Assembly (NCBI GenBank): GCA_944324825.1
Contig: CALUXU010000001.1
Span: 310,001-374,000 of the forward strand
Length of the DNA: 64,000 nt
Direction of reading: 5' to 3'
Origin: Candidatus Gastranaerophilales bacterium
GTDB lineage: Bacteria; Cyanobacteriota; Vampirovibrionia; Gastranaerophilales; Gastranaerophilaceae
The translations under genes and the position numbers were made by a program. Below are positions 26,656-35,981 of the stretch, piece by piece. Within the stretch, counting starts at the first letter, position 1; each line of letters starts with the position of its first letter. The notes under the pieces are model-generated. The model did not search any database and was not told where the DNA came from. It saw only the letters and a list, made by a program, of their open reading frames with translations.

Positions 26656-26930
26656 GAACATGAATCACATATATTTATGTTTTCAAACAATTTTCTGACA
26701 GCAGGGTTGTCGATTTTGTAGCAAATCTGATTACCATTTCGGCACCCTGTTATTATACCGGCATTTTTTAGTATATTTAAATGCTGTGAAATTGTCGGCT
26801 GCGCAATATTTAATTTTTCAGACATTGTATTAACATTACAGCTGTCTTTTTTTAACAGTCCGCAAACAATCCTTAATCGAATAGGATGTGATAATGCTTT
26901 AAATATTTCTGCATATTCTTCTGTATTCAT
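26652..26930 (-). CDS. ArsR-family winged-helix repressor
   Basis: A 92-residue winged-helix regulator. LSHPIRLRIVCGLLKKDSCN and the recognition helix AQPTISQHLNILKNAGII are classic ArsR/SmtB features. Cysteines at about residues 24 and 31 (CGLLKKDSC) and a C-terminal CDSC offer a thiol- or metal-sensing site, though they are not the canonical ELCVCD arrangement. Upstream at 26931-26960 is an AT-rich imperfect palindrome (ATATTTATTAGAATATACGA), also seen near 26283-26305 upstream of trxA as ATGAATATATGAATATTAGA. It may control both, which is an inference. Confidence 0.88.
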   Translation of the reverse strand: MNTEEYAEIFKALSHPIRLRIVCGLLKKDSCNVNTMSEKLNIAQPTISQHLNILKNAGIITGCRNGNQICYKIDNPAVRKLFENINICDSCS

Positions 26931-26983
26931 ATTTATTAGAATATACGAATATTTTAATTAAGTCAAACCAAACAAATAAAAAA

Positions 26984-27007
26984 GAGGGTGTTCTAAAGAA
27001 CACCCTC
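26984..27007 (-). terminator. Rho-independent terminator of the SLH gene
   Basis: The perfect inverted repeat GAGGGTGTTC / GAACACCCTC is followed on the - strand by a run of T residues (complement of AAATAAAAAA). Confidence 0.85.
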
Positions 27008-27017
27008 AAGAAATCAA

Positions 27018-28430
27018 TTAAAACATAATTGTTAATTCTTCACCCGGATTCAAACTTGAAGAATTTGAATACTGAGGAACAATTAAGTATCTGATTTCGT
27101 CTGTAAGTTCGTATACGACACCGAAAGTGCCGGTTACAACTAATTTACAGATATCAAATACACCTTTACCGAATGTTACTGCAGCATTTCCTACATTTCT
27201 TGCACTGGATGCAGGCTGTAATGATGCCAAATCAACAAAAACATTTGAAACATTATCTACAAATTGTTCAGTTCCATCTGCAATAACATTTACACCTGAA
27301 CCTACTGTTCTGCCGGCAACACCGCATATTCTCGCAGTTCCGCTAAATGGGAAACCTAATAATCTTGCAATTACATTAGGATTTTTCATTGTTGTTGCTT
27401 GAGCTTGAGTCAGCTTTTCAGGGAATTTCTTGCATACTGAATCACTCTTAATTTCAGTAAATTTAACTTTTATAGAACCAGGTTTTTTGATACCCGGTCT
27501 TTCAACACCGACAACTTCACCTCTGACTAAAGACCCGGCAGGGAATGTATATCCGTCAAGAGTTACAGATTGAGTAGTTTTAGCACGGAATTTATCCCCG
27601 ATATTGGACTGTCTTGCTGAAAGTCTGTCTGTAAGTTTGATATTGAAAGCTGTCGGACAATAATTCTTTAATAATCCGGCTTTTCCGTTTATTTCATTCC
27701 AATGCTGCTTCATAGAACCAACTAAGTATGCAACTTGTTCTTTAGACAAGTATTCATCATTGTTAACTCTGTCAGGATTTGGAATATCTTCCATAACATT
27801 TGACTTCACAACTTCTTTAGTTGGAGCTATTGCCCATTTCGGAATATATTTGATTTCTTTGTTGTTGAATTCAGGTACGATTAAACTTCTATCTGTCGGA
27901 ACATTCATTAACTGCGCAAGTGTTGCAAATACTTCTGCCTTGGTAACAGGCTGATCAGGACGGAATTTTTTATCCGGATAACCAATCATAACACCAGCAT
28001 TTAATGCGCCGGTAATCCAATCTTCTGCCCAGTAATTTTGAGGGATATCATTGTACGTTTTTCTAACCTTTGTATCTTTTAAGTTAAACCCTTCTGATAA
28101 GATTACTGCAAGCTCTGAACGTAATACAGGCATTTTTGCATTGAAGCCTTTGCCTTCTTTTGATTTCAATAGTCCCATCATATCTTTTACCCAGGAATCA
28201 ACATAAGCATTTTCTTTGTTAGCAATTCCAAGTCTATTATGGGTTTTTAAAATTTTACCACCGGTAACATAGGTTGAATCCGCAGTTGTCAACTCTTGCG
28301 CCTGAGAGCCGAACATGCCGGGATGCGCATAAGTTTCTACCTTCTTTGGAGCACAGTCATATGCCAATACACTTGAAGATAAAGTGCATAATACAATTGC
28401 TGTTGTCAGTAATTGACCAAACTTTTTCAT
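27018..28430 (-). CDS. Secreted S-layer-homology (SLH) domain protein
   Basis: This 470-residue protein has a signal peptide (MKKFGQLLTTAIVLCTLSSS, cleaved after VLA). Two to three SLH-like repeats follow at about residues 75-245 (YNDIPQNYWAEDWITGALNA, GYPDKKFRPDQPVTKAEVFA, PEFNNKEIKYIPKWAIAP). The C-terminal half holds a beta-rich domain (AFNIKLTDRLSARQSNIGDK, GYTFPAGSLVRGEVVGVE) that is also found in the proteins at 46216 and 47522. SLH domains bind cell-wall polymers, so it probably anchors the outer membrane or surface. It stands as a single gene. Confidence 0.82.
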   Translation of the reverse strand: MKKFGQLLTTAIVLCTLSSSVLAYDCAPKKVETYAHPGMFGSQAQELTTADSTYVTGGKILKTHNRLGIANKENAYVDSWVKDMMGLLKSKEGKGFNAKMPVLRSELAVILSEGFNLKDTKVRKTYNDIPQNYWAEDWITGALNAGVMIGYPDKKFRPDQPVTKAEVFATLAQLMNVPTDRSLIVPEFNNKEIKYIPKWAIAPTKEVVKSNVMEDIPNPDRVNNDEYLSKEQVAYLVGSMKQHWNEINGKAGLLKNYCPTAFNIKLTDRLSARQSNIGDKFRAKTTQSVTLDGYTFPAGSLVRGEVVGVERPGIKKPGSIKVKFTEIKSDSVCKKFPEKLTQAQATTMKNPNVIARLLGFPFSGTARICGVAGRTVGSGVNVIADGTEQFVDNVSNVFVDLASLQPASSARNVGNAAVTFGKGVFDICKLVVTGTFGVVYELTDEIRYLIVPQYSNSSSLNPGEELTIMF

Positions 28431-28540
28431 AATTCTCTCCTAACTGTTTAAGTTCCGCTTTCAAATTTTGAAAGTACTTTATTATGCAATTTTATTTCAA
28501 ATTCGTCAAGGGTTTGTTAAGCGATTTTTTAATTTATCGA

Positions 28541-28569
28541 TTGACATAATCAAACGTTTGTTTTATAAT
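28541..28569 (+). promoter_or_regulatory. Promoter of the TetR-efflux operon with a dyad
   Basis: TTGACA is followed by ATAATCAAACGTTTGTT and then a TATAAT-like box, all within 45 bases of the TetR start. The spacer contains AAACGTTT, a perfect palindrome (28552-28559) well placed as a TetR operator. That role is inferred from position. Confidence 0.6.
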
Positions 28570-28588
28570 AAAAAAATCCGGTTGTTTT

Positions 28589-29218
28589 ATGAAAAAAGTT
28601 AAAGATGAAAATTCAAAAGTAAGAATATTGGAAGCTGCAACAACTCTTTTTGCAAAGAAAGGGTTTGACGGAGCAAGTATCCGGGAGATTTGCAAAGCCG
28701 CAAACGTAAATCTGTGTATGATTTCTTACTATTGGGGAGGGAAAAGAGAACTCTACGAAGGAATTATTGAGAATCTCCTTGAAAAACAACTTGAATATTC
28801 TAAAGGATTCCTTGACTTAAATAAAAATCCTAAAGAGATGAGTATTAAAGAATGCTCTGAACTTTTATCAAGTACAATGGAAAAATGTGTTGATTTCTTC
28901 TATACAAATATTTCCTCCGATTTAATCATTATTTTGTTAAAAGAACAGCAAAAGTCTGATTTTATTGTCAAATCACCTGTTCTTGACTATGTCAGAAAAA
29001 TGGTTGCAAGATTATTAAACAGAGATGAAGATGACAGGCTTGTTATTTTTAAGACTCTTTTTATGCTTTCACAAATCAATTCCCCGAGAATTCTTCCGGC
29101 TTTTTCACTACGCTTGCTTAACCAAAAAGATTTTTCACAGGAAGATATAAAGATTATCAAAGAAAATGTCAAATCTTATGTCAATATGCTTACAAAGGAG
29201 AGTATAAATAATGTTTAA
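28589..29218 (+). CDS. TetR-family regulator of the efflux operon
   Basis: A 209-residue regulator with an N-terminal helix-turn-helix (RILEAATTLFAKKGFDGAS and IREICKAANVNLCMISYYWG) and a ligand-binding helical C-terminal domain. It is the first gene of a run with TolC-like, HlyD, ABC ATPase and two permease genes and overlaps the next gene by 8 bases. This matches the layout of E. coli ybiH(cecR)-ybhGFSR. It probably represses its own operon and responds to a toxic substrate. The -35/-10 like TTGACA-N17-TATAAT at 28541-28569 lies just upstream. Confidence 0.9.
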   Translation: MKKVKDENSKVRILEAATTLFAKKGFDGASIREICKAANVNLCMISYYWGGKRELYEGIIENLLEKQLEYSKGFLDLNKNPKEMSIKECSELLSSTMEKCVDFFYTNISSDLIIILLKEQQKSDFIVKSPVLDYVRKMVARLLNRDEDDRLVIFKTLFMLSQINSPRILPAFSLRLLNQKDFSQEDIKIIKENVKSYVNMLTKESINNV

Positions 29219-30527
29219 AAAATTACTCCTTATATTTACTCTGCTGTTTTTTGCACAAACCTCTTTTGCCGTAGAGCTTCAAGAATTAAACATTGATTTT
29301 TTCAACCGGTTTAATGATGAAAACCTAAACTGTTATATCCAAGAAACATTGAAAAATAACCATGAACTAAAAAAAGCCGAACACGTTGTAGAGCAATACA
29401 GACAGCAGACAAAATATTCACTGGGAAGAGAGCTGCCGTCTTTTAGCGTAAGTGCAAATTATCTCGGAATAAAAGTTCCGCAGCTTGATAATTTCCAACT
29501 GAAAGATAATGCATTTATACTTCCTTTTATTGCAAGGTACGAAGCTGATTTTCTCTTAAAAAACAGGGATAAAACCAGAGCGGTAAAGAAAAGTTATGAA
29601 GCCGCAAAATATAATGAAAAAGCTATATATCTGGCTTTGTTATCAGATGTCGCAACCGTTTATACAAATATTCTGCAATATGATGATTTGATACAAAAAC
29701 AATCCGAAATTTTAAATATACAAGAAGAAATCCTGAACCATAATAAAAAAATGTTTGCACGCGGAGTAATCAGTACAACAGAAATCAATAATGCACAAAA
29801 AAATATCGAAAATGCAAAAAACTCTCTTGAAAAACTAAAAAGAGAAAGAGAAATATTAGTTATGCAATTAGCCGTCTTAACCGGAAACTCACCATCAAAC
29901 ATAAACTGCATGAAGTTTGGAAGCTTATCGAATTTTGAATATTCAGCCAAAATCCCAACCGAAATATCTTCTGATGTGATATTTTCAAGACCGGATGTAA
30001 AAATGGCAGAAGCAAACCTTGAAAAAGCCAAAATAGATGTCAGAGTTGCCAAAAAAGAATTTTTCCCGACCTTCAACATTGTCGGAGTATGGGCTTTTAA
30101 TACAATCGCTCCGGGGTCTTTTTTTTCCTGGGAATCCTCTCTTGCTGCAATACTTGCAGGTGCAACACAGGATTTATTTAAAGGCGGTATGAAGGTTGCA
30201 AATTTGAGAATCCAAAAAGCAAAATATGAAGAACTCTTTGAAGAATATAACCGGACAAATCTGGAAGCAGTAAAAGAAGTTAATACATCACTCTGTATAA
30301 TAAAACACGATAAACAAATTGAAGAAAATACGATATCTGAACTCAATTACGAAACAGGAAATTTTAAAAATACCCAAAACAAATTCAATCAAGGTGTAAT
30401 TTCAGAACCTGAATATTTAATCGGTAAAAATAAATTTATTAATTCAGAAATTAATTACACCCAATCAAAAACACAGAGAATCGTTAACTATTTTACATTG
30501 TATAAAGCTGTCGGAGGTGCAGTATGA
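29211..30527 (+). CDS. TolC-like outer membrane efflux protein
   Basis: A 438-residue outer membrane factor. Its signal peptide is KLLLIFTLLFFAQTSFA (residues 3-19). It has the two-fold repeated helical layout of TolC/NodT proteins: long coiled-coil stretches (ETLKNNHELKKAEHVVEQY; ILNHNKKMFARGVISTTEIN), the ARPDV-type block FSRPDVKMAEANLEKAKIDV, and KEFFPTFNI. It would form the channel through the outer membrane and dock with the HlyD adaptor encoded next (4-base overlap). E. coli ybhGFSR lacks such a gene in the operon, so here the channel is built in. Confidence 0.9.
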   Translation: MFKKLLLIFTLLFFAQTSFAVELQELNIDFFNRFNDENLNCYIQETLKNNHELKKAEHVVEQYRQQTKYSLGRELPSFSVSANYLGIKVPQLDNFQLKDNAFILPFIARYEADFLLKNRDKTRAVKKSYEAAKYNEKAIYLALLSDVATVYTNILQYDDLIQKQSEILNIQEEILNHNKKMFARGVISTTEINNAQKNIENAKNSLEKLKREREILVMQLAVLTGNSPSNINCMKFGSLSNFEYSAKIPTEISSDVIFSRPDVKMAEANLEKAKIDVRVAKKEFFPTFNIVGVWAFNTIAPGSFFSWESSLAAILAGATQDLFKGGMKVANLRIQKAKYEELFEEYNRTNLEAVKEVNTSLCIIKHDKQIEENTISELNYETGNFKNTQNKFNQGVISEPEYLIGKNKFINSEINYTQSKTQRIVNYFTLYKAVGGAV

Positions 30528-31375
30528 AGAAAAAAATTATTATCTTAGTCTTTCTGATACTAATAATTTGCGGAGTTTTATTATTTTTATACATTAAAAA
30601 CCACAAAACAAATAACGAATTAACTCTTTACGGAAATATTGAAATCCGTCAGGTAGATTTAAGCTTCCAGGTAGCAGGTAAGATAGAAAAAATGCTTAAA
30701 GAAGAAGGCGATACGGTAAAACCGGGTGAACTTCTGGCAATCATGGACAGCCGCGATTACGTTTCAAATCTGGAAAAAGCAGAAGCCGATGTTGAAAAAA
30801 CTTTTGCATTAAAATCTGATGCAGAATCAAAATTCAACCGCCAAGCTCCGCTTGTTAACGATGATACAATTTCAAAACAAGATTATGACACTCTTTTACA
30901 TACAAAGAACAAATCAAAAGCAGATTATGATGCTGCCGTTGCACAAAAGAATTTTGCGAAAAACCAGCTTTATTATACAAAAATCTATGCGCCTGAAGAA
31001 GGTATCATAATGATAAGAGTACAAGAGCCCGGAGCAAATGTTGCAAAAGGACAACCTGTATACACAATGGCCAAAACAAAACCGGTTTGGGTCAGAGCCT
31101 ACGTCAATGAAACCGATTTAGGTAATATAAAATACGGTCAAGAGGTAAAAGTTTATACCGATACAACCGACCCCAAAACAGGACACAAACGGGAATACAA
31201 AGGACAAGTCGGATACATCTCGCCGGTTGCGGAATTTACACCAAAAACCGTTCAATCAACAGATATCAGAACAAATCTTGTTTACCGTATAAGAGTATAT
31301 ATCTATGACATAGATGAATACCTGCGTCAGGGCATGCCTGTCACTATTAAAGTTGATTTAGGGGTAAAGGTGTAG
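30524..31375 (+). CDS. HlyD-family membrane fusion protein (YbhG-like)
   Basis: A periplasmic adaptor of 283 residues, anchored by one N-terminal helix (IIILVFLILIICGVLLFLYI). The lipoyl-like barrel is split around a coiled-coil hairpin of about residues 80-145: VAGKIEKMLKEEGDTVKPGE before and YTKIYAPEEGIIMIRVQEPG after. The beta-barrel domain follows (TKPVWVRAYVNETDLGNIKY). It overlaps the TolC-like gene by 4 bases. The last codons and stop lie in a G-rich GGGGTA repeat. Confidence 0.92.
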   Translation: MKKKIIILVFLILIICGVLLFLYIKNHKTNNELTLYGNIEIRQVDLSFQVAGKIEKMLKEEGDTVKPGELLAIMDSRDYVSNLEKAEADVEKTFALKSDAESKFNRQAPLVNDDTISKQDYDTLLHTKNKSKADYDAAVAQKNFAKNQLYYTKIYAPEEGIIMIRVQEPGANVAKGQPVYTMAKTKPVWVRAYVNETDLGNIKYGQEVKVYTDTTDPKTGHKREYKGQVGYISPVAEFTPKTVQSTDIRTNLVYRIRVYIYDIDEYLRQGMPVTIKVDLGVKV

Positions 31376-31406
31376 GGGTAGGGGTAAAGGGGTAAATGTA
31401 GGGGAT
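31362..31406 (+). repeat. G-rich GGGGTA(AA) tract with quadruplex-forming potential
   Basis: Five GGGG runs occur within 45 bases, separated by TA, TAAA and TAAATGTA linkers. It covers the end of the HlyD gene and the gap before the ABC gene. The same GGGGTAAATG units occur as TTTACCCC at 3585-3605, 7050-7072, 60117-60136 and near 48905 and 49806. Confidence 0.6.
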
Positions 31407-31489
31407 TGAATTCTGCCTACACGATAAAATTATTCTATCTACCCGACAAATATGAGAAAGATATAGAGGAAATTGCAGGAATAACAACA

Positions 31490-32974
31490 ATGTATACCGT
31501 TGAGATAAAAAATTTAACAAAAAATTTCGGCTCAATTATTGCTCTTGATAACCTTTCTCTAAATATTGAAAAAGGTAAGATTACCGGGCTTATCGGTGCT
31601 GACGGCGCAGGTAAAACAACTCTTCTGAGAACAATAATAGGACTTTTAATCCCTGATAAAGGAAGAATTTCAACACTTGGATTTAATCCGGTAACAGAAA
31701 AAGATAAACTAATGCCGCATATAGGTTACATGCCGCAAAAATTCGGCTTATATGAAGATTTAACCGTTATAGAAAATTTAAGACTATATGCGGACTTAAA
31801 AAATGTTCCGCACGACTTTGACAGAATGTTAGAATTTACTGCACTTGCACCATTTCAAAACCGGCTTGCTGGCGCATTATCAGGAGGTATGAAACAAAAA
31901 CTGGGACTTGCCTGTACTCTTCTCGGGAATCCGGAGTTTTTACTTCTAGATGAACCCTCTGTCGGTGTTGATCCTATATCGCGCAGAGATTTAATGAAAA
32001 TGGTGAAGGAAATGATAAACCCAAATACAACCGTTTTATGGTCAACGGCATATTTGGATGAAGCACACAGTTTCGATACGGCAGTTGTAATTGATAAAGG
32101 AAAAGTTATTTATGAGGGAAAACCTCACGACCTTGCACCAACTCCGCAGGAATTTGAGAATAAAGTTATCGACCTTATGGGCGGATACAAACAAGAACCG
32201 TCAAAAATTGCAGAAAATTATACTCTCAGGGAAGATATCAAAGATTGTACGGTTGAAGCAGACAACCTGGAAAAAAAATACGGCAATTTTTATGCAGTAA
32301 AAAATAATTCGTTTTGTATTAAAAAAGGAGAAATTTTCGGACTTCTGGGACCGAACGGAGCCGGAAAATCCACTTCTTTTAAAATGATGTGCGGACTGGC
32401 AAAACCAACAAACGGAACTGCAAGGATTATGGGAATTGATATCACCAAGGATCCGGAAAAAGCACGTTCCAATTTAGGCTATATGGCACAAAAGTTTTCG
32501 CTTTACGGTTCTCTTACCGTAAAAGAAAATCTTGAGTTTTTTGCTTCCGCTTACGGTATAAAGTTTAAAAACAGAGCTTCAAGAGTCCAAGAGATTATTG
32601 AAATATTCGGGTTAAAAGATTACGCAAACCAAAAAAGTGAAGAACTTCCTCTCGGCTTAAAGCAAAGGTTATCAATGGCATGTGCATTAATACACAATCC
32701 TCCGGTATTATTTTTAGATGAGCCGACATCGGGAGTAGATGTTTTGACCCGCAGAGATTTTTGGAACCACATAACATCACTTGCCAAAAAGGGAGTCACA
32801 ATTCTTGTCACAACACATTTTATGGACGAAGCCGAGTATTGTGACAGAATAAGCCTTTTTTATAAAGGAGAAACTATTTCACTCGGAACCCCCGAGGAAT
32901 TAAAAAATAAAGCAAAAGCCGCTACAATGGAAGAAACCTTCATTACCCTTATCAAAGAAAGTGAGGGAAAATGA
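31490..32974 (+). CDS. Fused double ABC ATPase of an ABC-2 exporter (YbhF-like)
   Basis: I take the ATG at 31490 as the start (495 residues); the in-frame codons before it cross the repeat tract. There are two complete nucleotide-binding domains. The first has Walker A GADGAGKTT, signature LSGGMKQK and Walker B FLLLDEPS. The second has Walker A GPNGAGKST, a degenerate signature LPLGLKQRLS, and Walker B LFLDEPTSGVD. The first has D in place of N in GxNGAGKT. It drives the two permeases encoded next (4-base overlap) to export a small toxic compound through the TolC-like channel. Confidence 0.93.
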   Translation: MYTVEIKNLTKNFGSIIALDNLSLNIEKGKITGLIGADGAGKTTLLRTIIGLLIPDKGRISTLGFNPVTEKDKLMPHIGYMPQKFGLYEDLTVIENLRLYADLKNVPHDFDRMLEFTALAPFQNRLAGALSGGMKQKLGLACTLLGNPEFLLLDEPSVGVDPISRRDLMKMVKEMINPNTTVLWSTAYLDEAHSFDTAVVIDKGKVIYEGKPHDLAPTPQEFENKVIDLMGGYKQEPSKIAENYTLREDIKDCTVEADNLEKKYGNFYAVKNNSFCIKKGEIFGLLGPNGAGKSTSFKMMCGLAKPTNGTARIMGIDITKDPEKARSNLGYMAQKFSLYGSLTVKENLEFFASAYGIKFKNRASRVQEIIEIFGLKDYANQKSEELPLGLKQRLSMACALIHNPPVLFLDEPTSGVDVLTRRDFWNHITSLAKKGVTILVTTHFMDEAEYCDRISLFYKGETISLGTPEELKNKAKAATMEETFITLIKESEGK

Positions 32975-34119
32975 AAATACTTTTAGCACTCATAAAAAAA
33001 GAAATAAAACAAATTATCAGAGATCCGAGCAGTATAATTATTGCTTTTGTTCTGCCGTTTATCTCCATAATGATTTATATGTACGGAATAAATCTTGATT
33101 CAGTAAAAGTAACAATGGGTATAAAAAATGATGACTCATCCCCTGAAGTTGCAACCCTCGTAAAATCCTTCGGGCACAGTAAATATGTTAATTCAATTTA
33201 TTTTGATAACCAGAAGGACATCGAAGTCGCAATTGCACGCTCAAAAATTAAAGGCGCAGTAATAATTCCGAATGACTTTTCGACAAAACTTGCACGCGGG
33301 CAGAAAGCTGACTTGCTTGTTATAACTGACGGCTCGGAAGTCAATACTGCTAATTATGTCCAAAACTATGCTATGGCAATTGTAAATAACTGGCTTATGA
33401 CAAGTAAGTATGCATCATCAGTAAAACCTCCGGCAATAAATGCAGAAATTCGAACCTGGTATAACCCTGATTTGAATAGCCATTATTTTATTGTTCCCGG
33501 TTCAATCGCAATCACAATGACACTTATTGGTATATTATTAACCTCTCTTGTAGTTGCACGTGAATGGGAAAGAGGAACTATGGAGGCAATGCTCTCAACA
33601 TCCGTTAAAACTATTCATATCGTTCTGGGGAAATATATTCCTTATTTTATACTGGGAATGTTATCATTAGCTTTCAACATTTTTCTTTGCGTAGGAATCT
33701 TCCAAATACCGTTCAGGGGGAGTTATATTGTCTTATTCCTGGTAAGCAGTTTATTTCTTTTTACATCCCTTGGTATCGGACTAAATATTTCATCTCTTTT
33801 AAAGAATCAATTTCTAGCCAGTATGGTTGCGATGGGTGTAGGGTTTTTACCTGCTCTAATGCTTTCGGGGCTAATGTTTCCGATAAACTCCATGCCGGTA
33901 TTTTTCCAATATTTAACAAGAATTATACCTCCAAGATACTATGTTTCATTTGTAGAGAGCGAATTTATGGCCGGAGGGGTAAACAGTATCAGACTGGAAA
34001 ACGCTATTTTCTTAGCTATTTTAGGATTATTATTCTTTATGGCAGTTTATAAAAACACTTCTATCAGATTGGAAAAAGTAACACCTCAAAGAGGGACAAA
34101 AGAAAGGGCGGTGGAATAA
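32971..34119 (+). CDS. ABC-2 type permease, first subunit (YbhS-like)
   Basis: A 382-residue inner-membrane permease: one N-terminal helix (SSIIIAFVLPFISIMIYMYG), a large extracytoplasmic domain (about residues 45-175), and five C-terminal helices. It has the ABC-2 signature VVAREWERGTMEAMLSTSV and the block LSGLMFPINSMPVFFQYLTR. It is homologous to the next gene, with which it would form a heterodimer. It shares 4 bases with the ATPase gene and one base with the next permease. Confidence 0.92.
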   Translation: MKILLALIKKEIKQIIRDPSSIIIAFVLPFISIMIYMYGINLDSVKVTMGIKNDDSSPEVATLVKSFGHSKYVNSIYFDNQKDIEVAIARSKIKGAVIIPNDFSTKLARGQKADLLVITDGSEVNTANYVQNYAMAIVNNWLMTSKYASSVKPPAINAEIRTWYNPDLNSHYFIVPGSIAITMTLIGILLTSLVVAREWERGTMEAMLSTSVKTIHIVLGKYIPYFILGMLSLAFNIFLCVGIFQIPFRGSYIVLFLVSSLFLFTSLGIGLNISSLLKNQFLASMVAMGVGFLPALMLSGLMFPINSMPVFFQYLTRIIPPRYYVSFVESEFMAGGVNSIRLENAIFLAILGLLFFMAVYKNTSIRLEKVTPQRGTKERAVE

Positions 34120-35231
34120 TGCTGAGAGATTTTTTCCGCAGGGTACTCGCTCTTATTAAAAAAGAATTTATAACAATATGGAATGACCCTAAAACTAAAG
34201 GGATAATAATCGGAATGCCTTTAATGCAGCTTCTGATTTTTTCAAATGCAGCAACAATGGAGGTTCAAAACATTGATACAGCAATCCTTGACCGGTCGCA
34301 AAGTGTCGAATCAAGAGAGATTATATCCAGATTTGAAAATTCTCCAAGATTCAGAAATTTTTATTATGCAGATAACGAAGCAGAATTCAAAAATAAATTA
34401 GATTCTCAAAAAGTTCAAATAGGATTAATAATTAATAATGATTTTGCAAGGAATATAAAGTCAGGGAATCCTGCGTCCATACAAGTAATAGCAGACGGCA
34501 GACAAACAAATTCCGCCTCAATAGCATCGGGATATGCAACACAAATCATTACCGGCTACGGAAATGAAACAGCATCATCAAATAATAGCGGTATAAGCCT
34601 TTCTGTCCGTAACTGGTTTAACCCGAATCTGGAATATAAGTGGTATATTTTGACAGTAATTGTCGCAATGCTTTCCCTTGTAACAACTTTAATTCTGACC
34701 GCATTATCAATCGCAAGAGAAAGAGAGCTCGGAACATTTGACCAGCTTATAGTTAGCCCTTTATCATCGTTTGAAATCCTGCTCGGGAAATCTATTCCGC
34801 CGTTGATTATTGCATTAACTCTCACAATGGTTATGACAGGTATTGTTGTTTTATTTTTCCATTTACCGTTTTCAGGTTCTTTTCTTTTGTTTATGATTTC
34901 AATTTTTATTTCACTGCTTGCAATAGTCGGAGTGGGACTGTATATTTCTGCAATTTGTAATACTCAGCAGCAGGCAATTTTATCTGTAATGACTTTTATG
35001 ATGCCTGCGGTATTATTATCCGGATTCATTTCTCCGATAGAGGACATGCCGGTTTTCTTGCAGTATTTGACCTGGCTTAATCCGGTTAGATTCTTTATGG
35101 TGCTCTCAAGAGGGATTATCCTTAAAGGAATGGGCGGAGAAGATATCATTGTGAACCTTATTCCGTTAATCATTATTGCAAGCATAACTTTGACCCTTGC
35201 AGGCAGAACATTTAAAAGAAAATTAGGTTAA
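34119..35231 (+). CDS. ABC-2 type permease, second subunit (YbhR-like)
   Basis: A 370-residue paralogue of the preceding permease: an N-terminal helix (TKGIIIGMPLMQLLIFSNAA), an extracytoplasmic domain, then five helices with LSIARERELGTFDQLIVSPL and LSGFISPIEDMPVFLQYLTW. It is the last gene of the TetR-TolC-HlyD-ABC-ABC2-ABC2 operon. Its stop codon abuts that of the convergent ADP-ribosyltransferase-like gene with no visible terminator. Confidence 0.92.
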   Translation: MLRDFFRRVLALIKKEFITIWNDPKTKGIIIGMPLMQLLIFSNAATMEVQNIDTAILDRSQSVESREIISRFENSPRFRNFYYADNEAEFKNKLDSQKVQIGLIINNDFARNIKSGNPASIQVIADGRQTNSASIASGYATQIITGYGNETASSNNSGISLSVRNWFNPNLEYKWYILTVIVAMLSLVTTLILTALSIARERELGTFDQLIVSPLSSFEILLGKSIPPLIIALTLTMVMTGIVVLFFHLPFSGSFLLFMISIFISLLAIVGVGLYISAICNTQQQAILSVMTFMMPAVLLSGFISPIEDMPVFLQYLTWLNPVRFFMVLSRGIILKGMGGEDIIVNLIPLIIIASITLTLAGRTFKRKLG

Positions 35232-35801
35232 CTATATCTTAATATCCCGCGACAGCAGCTCTATTTTAATATGGTTTAATTTATTATTTCCTTTTTTAAT
35301 TTCCGTATTATTTAGACATAAAAATTTGGAGGCTCTTTGAAATATCGGGTATACCTTTTCAAAAATATTCGTTCCTTTAGGCAGCTTTAATTCGTATATA
35401 ATACCGTTTTGTGCAGCATAATTCCGGGCTACCTGTTTACTATCCGACCAAAAAGAATATTCAGGCATATAAAAAACATCACCTTTTTTTAGATTTGAAC
35501 ATTTTTTAAACATTTTTTCCAAATACTTGGGCGTATCTTTATATATATTAGGATTAGCTATACCGCGCCATAAAACGATATCATTTTTTATCGGCTTAGA
35601 TAATAACCTTTGGGCTAAATCATTATTTTTAATCATAGGGGCTAAGTGACCGTAATATTCATTAGTTAAACCCATCAATTCATAATTTGCATCATGGAAA
35701 TCAAATCTTCCGACATTGGGAATGTTTTTGTTATTCTTCAAAACCCTTTGCCAGTATTGATGACAAAATAAATTTTTATTATTTAAAGCCTTGTTAAACA
35801 T
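35232..35801 (-). CDS. ADP-ribosyltransferase-like toxin domain protein
   Basis: This 189-residue protein matches the R-S-E pattern of ADP-ribosyltransferase exoenzymes. Seen are an arginine in VLWRGI (residue 79), a YSFWSDSKQVARNYA block (about 115-129) like the STS strand and following helix, and a glutamate in NNTEIKKG (about 167). The usual E-x-E appears as a single E, which points away from arginine-specific enzymes. It has no signal peptide. No immunity gene is clearly next to it. It lies just outside the defence island and could be an effector or phage-derived toxin. Activity is inferred. Confidence 0.6.
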   Translation of the reverse strand: MFNKALNNKNLFCHQYWQRVLKNNKNIPNVGRFDFHDANYELMGLTNEYYGHLAPMIKNNDLAQRLLSKPIKNDIVLWRGIANPNIYKDTPKYLEKMFKKCSNLKKGDVFYMPEYSFWSDSKQVARNYAAQNGIIYELKLPKGTNIFEKVYPIFQRASKFLCLNNTEIKKGNNKLNHIKIELLSRDIKI

Positions 35802-35981
35802 ATTAAATATAAGGCTTAAAAATAAAAAATTTGCTATATTGATTTATACAAAAAAAACAAACACCTTAAATTTACATATTTAATATCAGATTAGTAAAAG
35901 TAAATTTTGAATTTTATCTCTGAATATTATACGGATATTATAAACTTTTCTCCGAATTTTTTAAGTTAACATAAGTCCGAC

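Noticed and set aside
31406-31489. N-terminal extension of the double ABC ATPase
   Set aside because: It reads through the GGGGTAAA tract edge and lacks ABC sequence; the ATG at 31490 begins the ABC domain directly.
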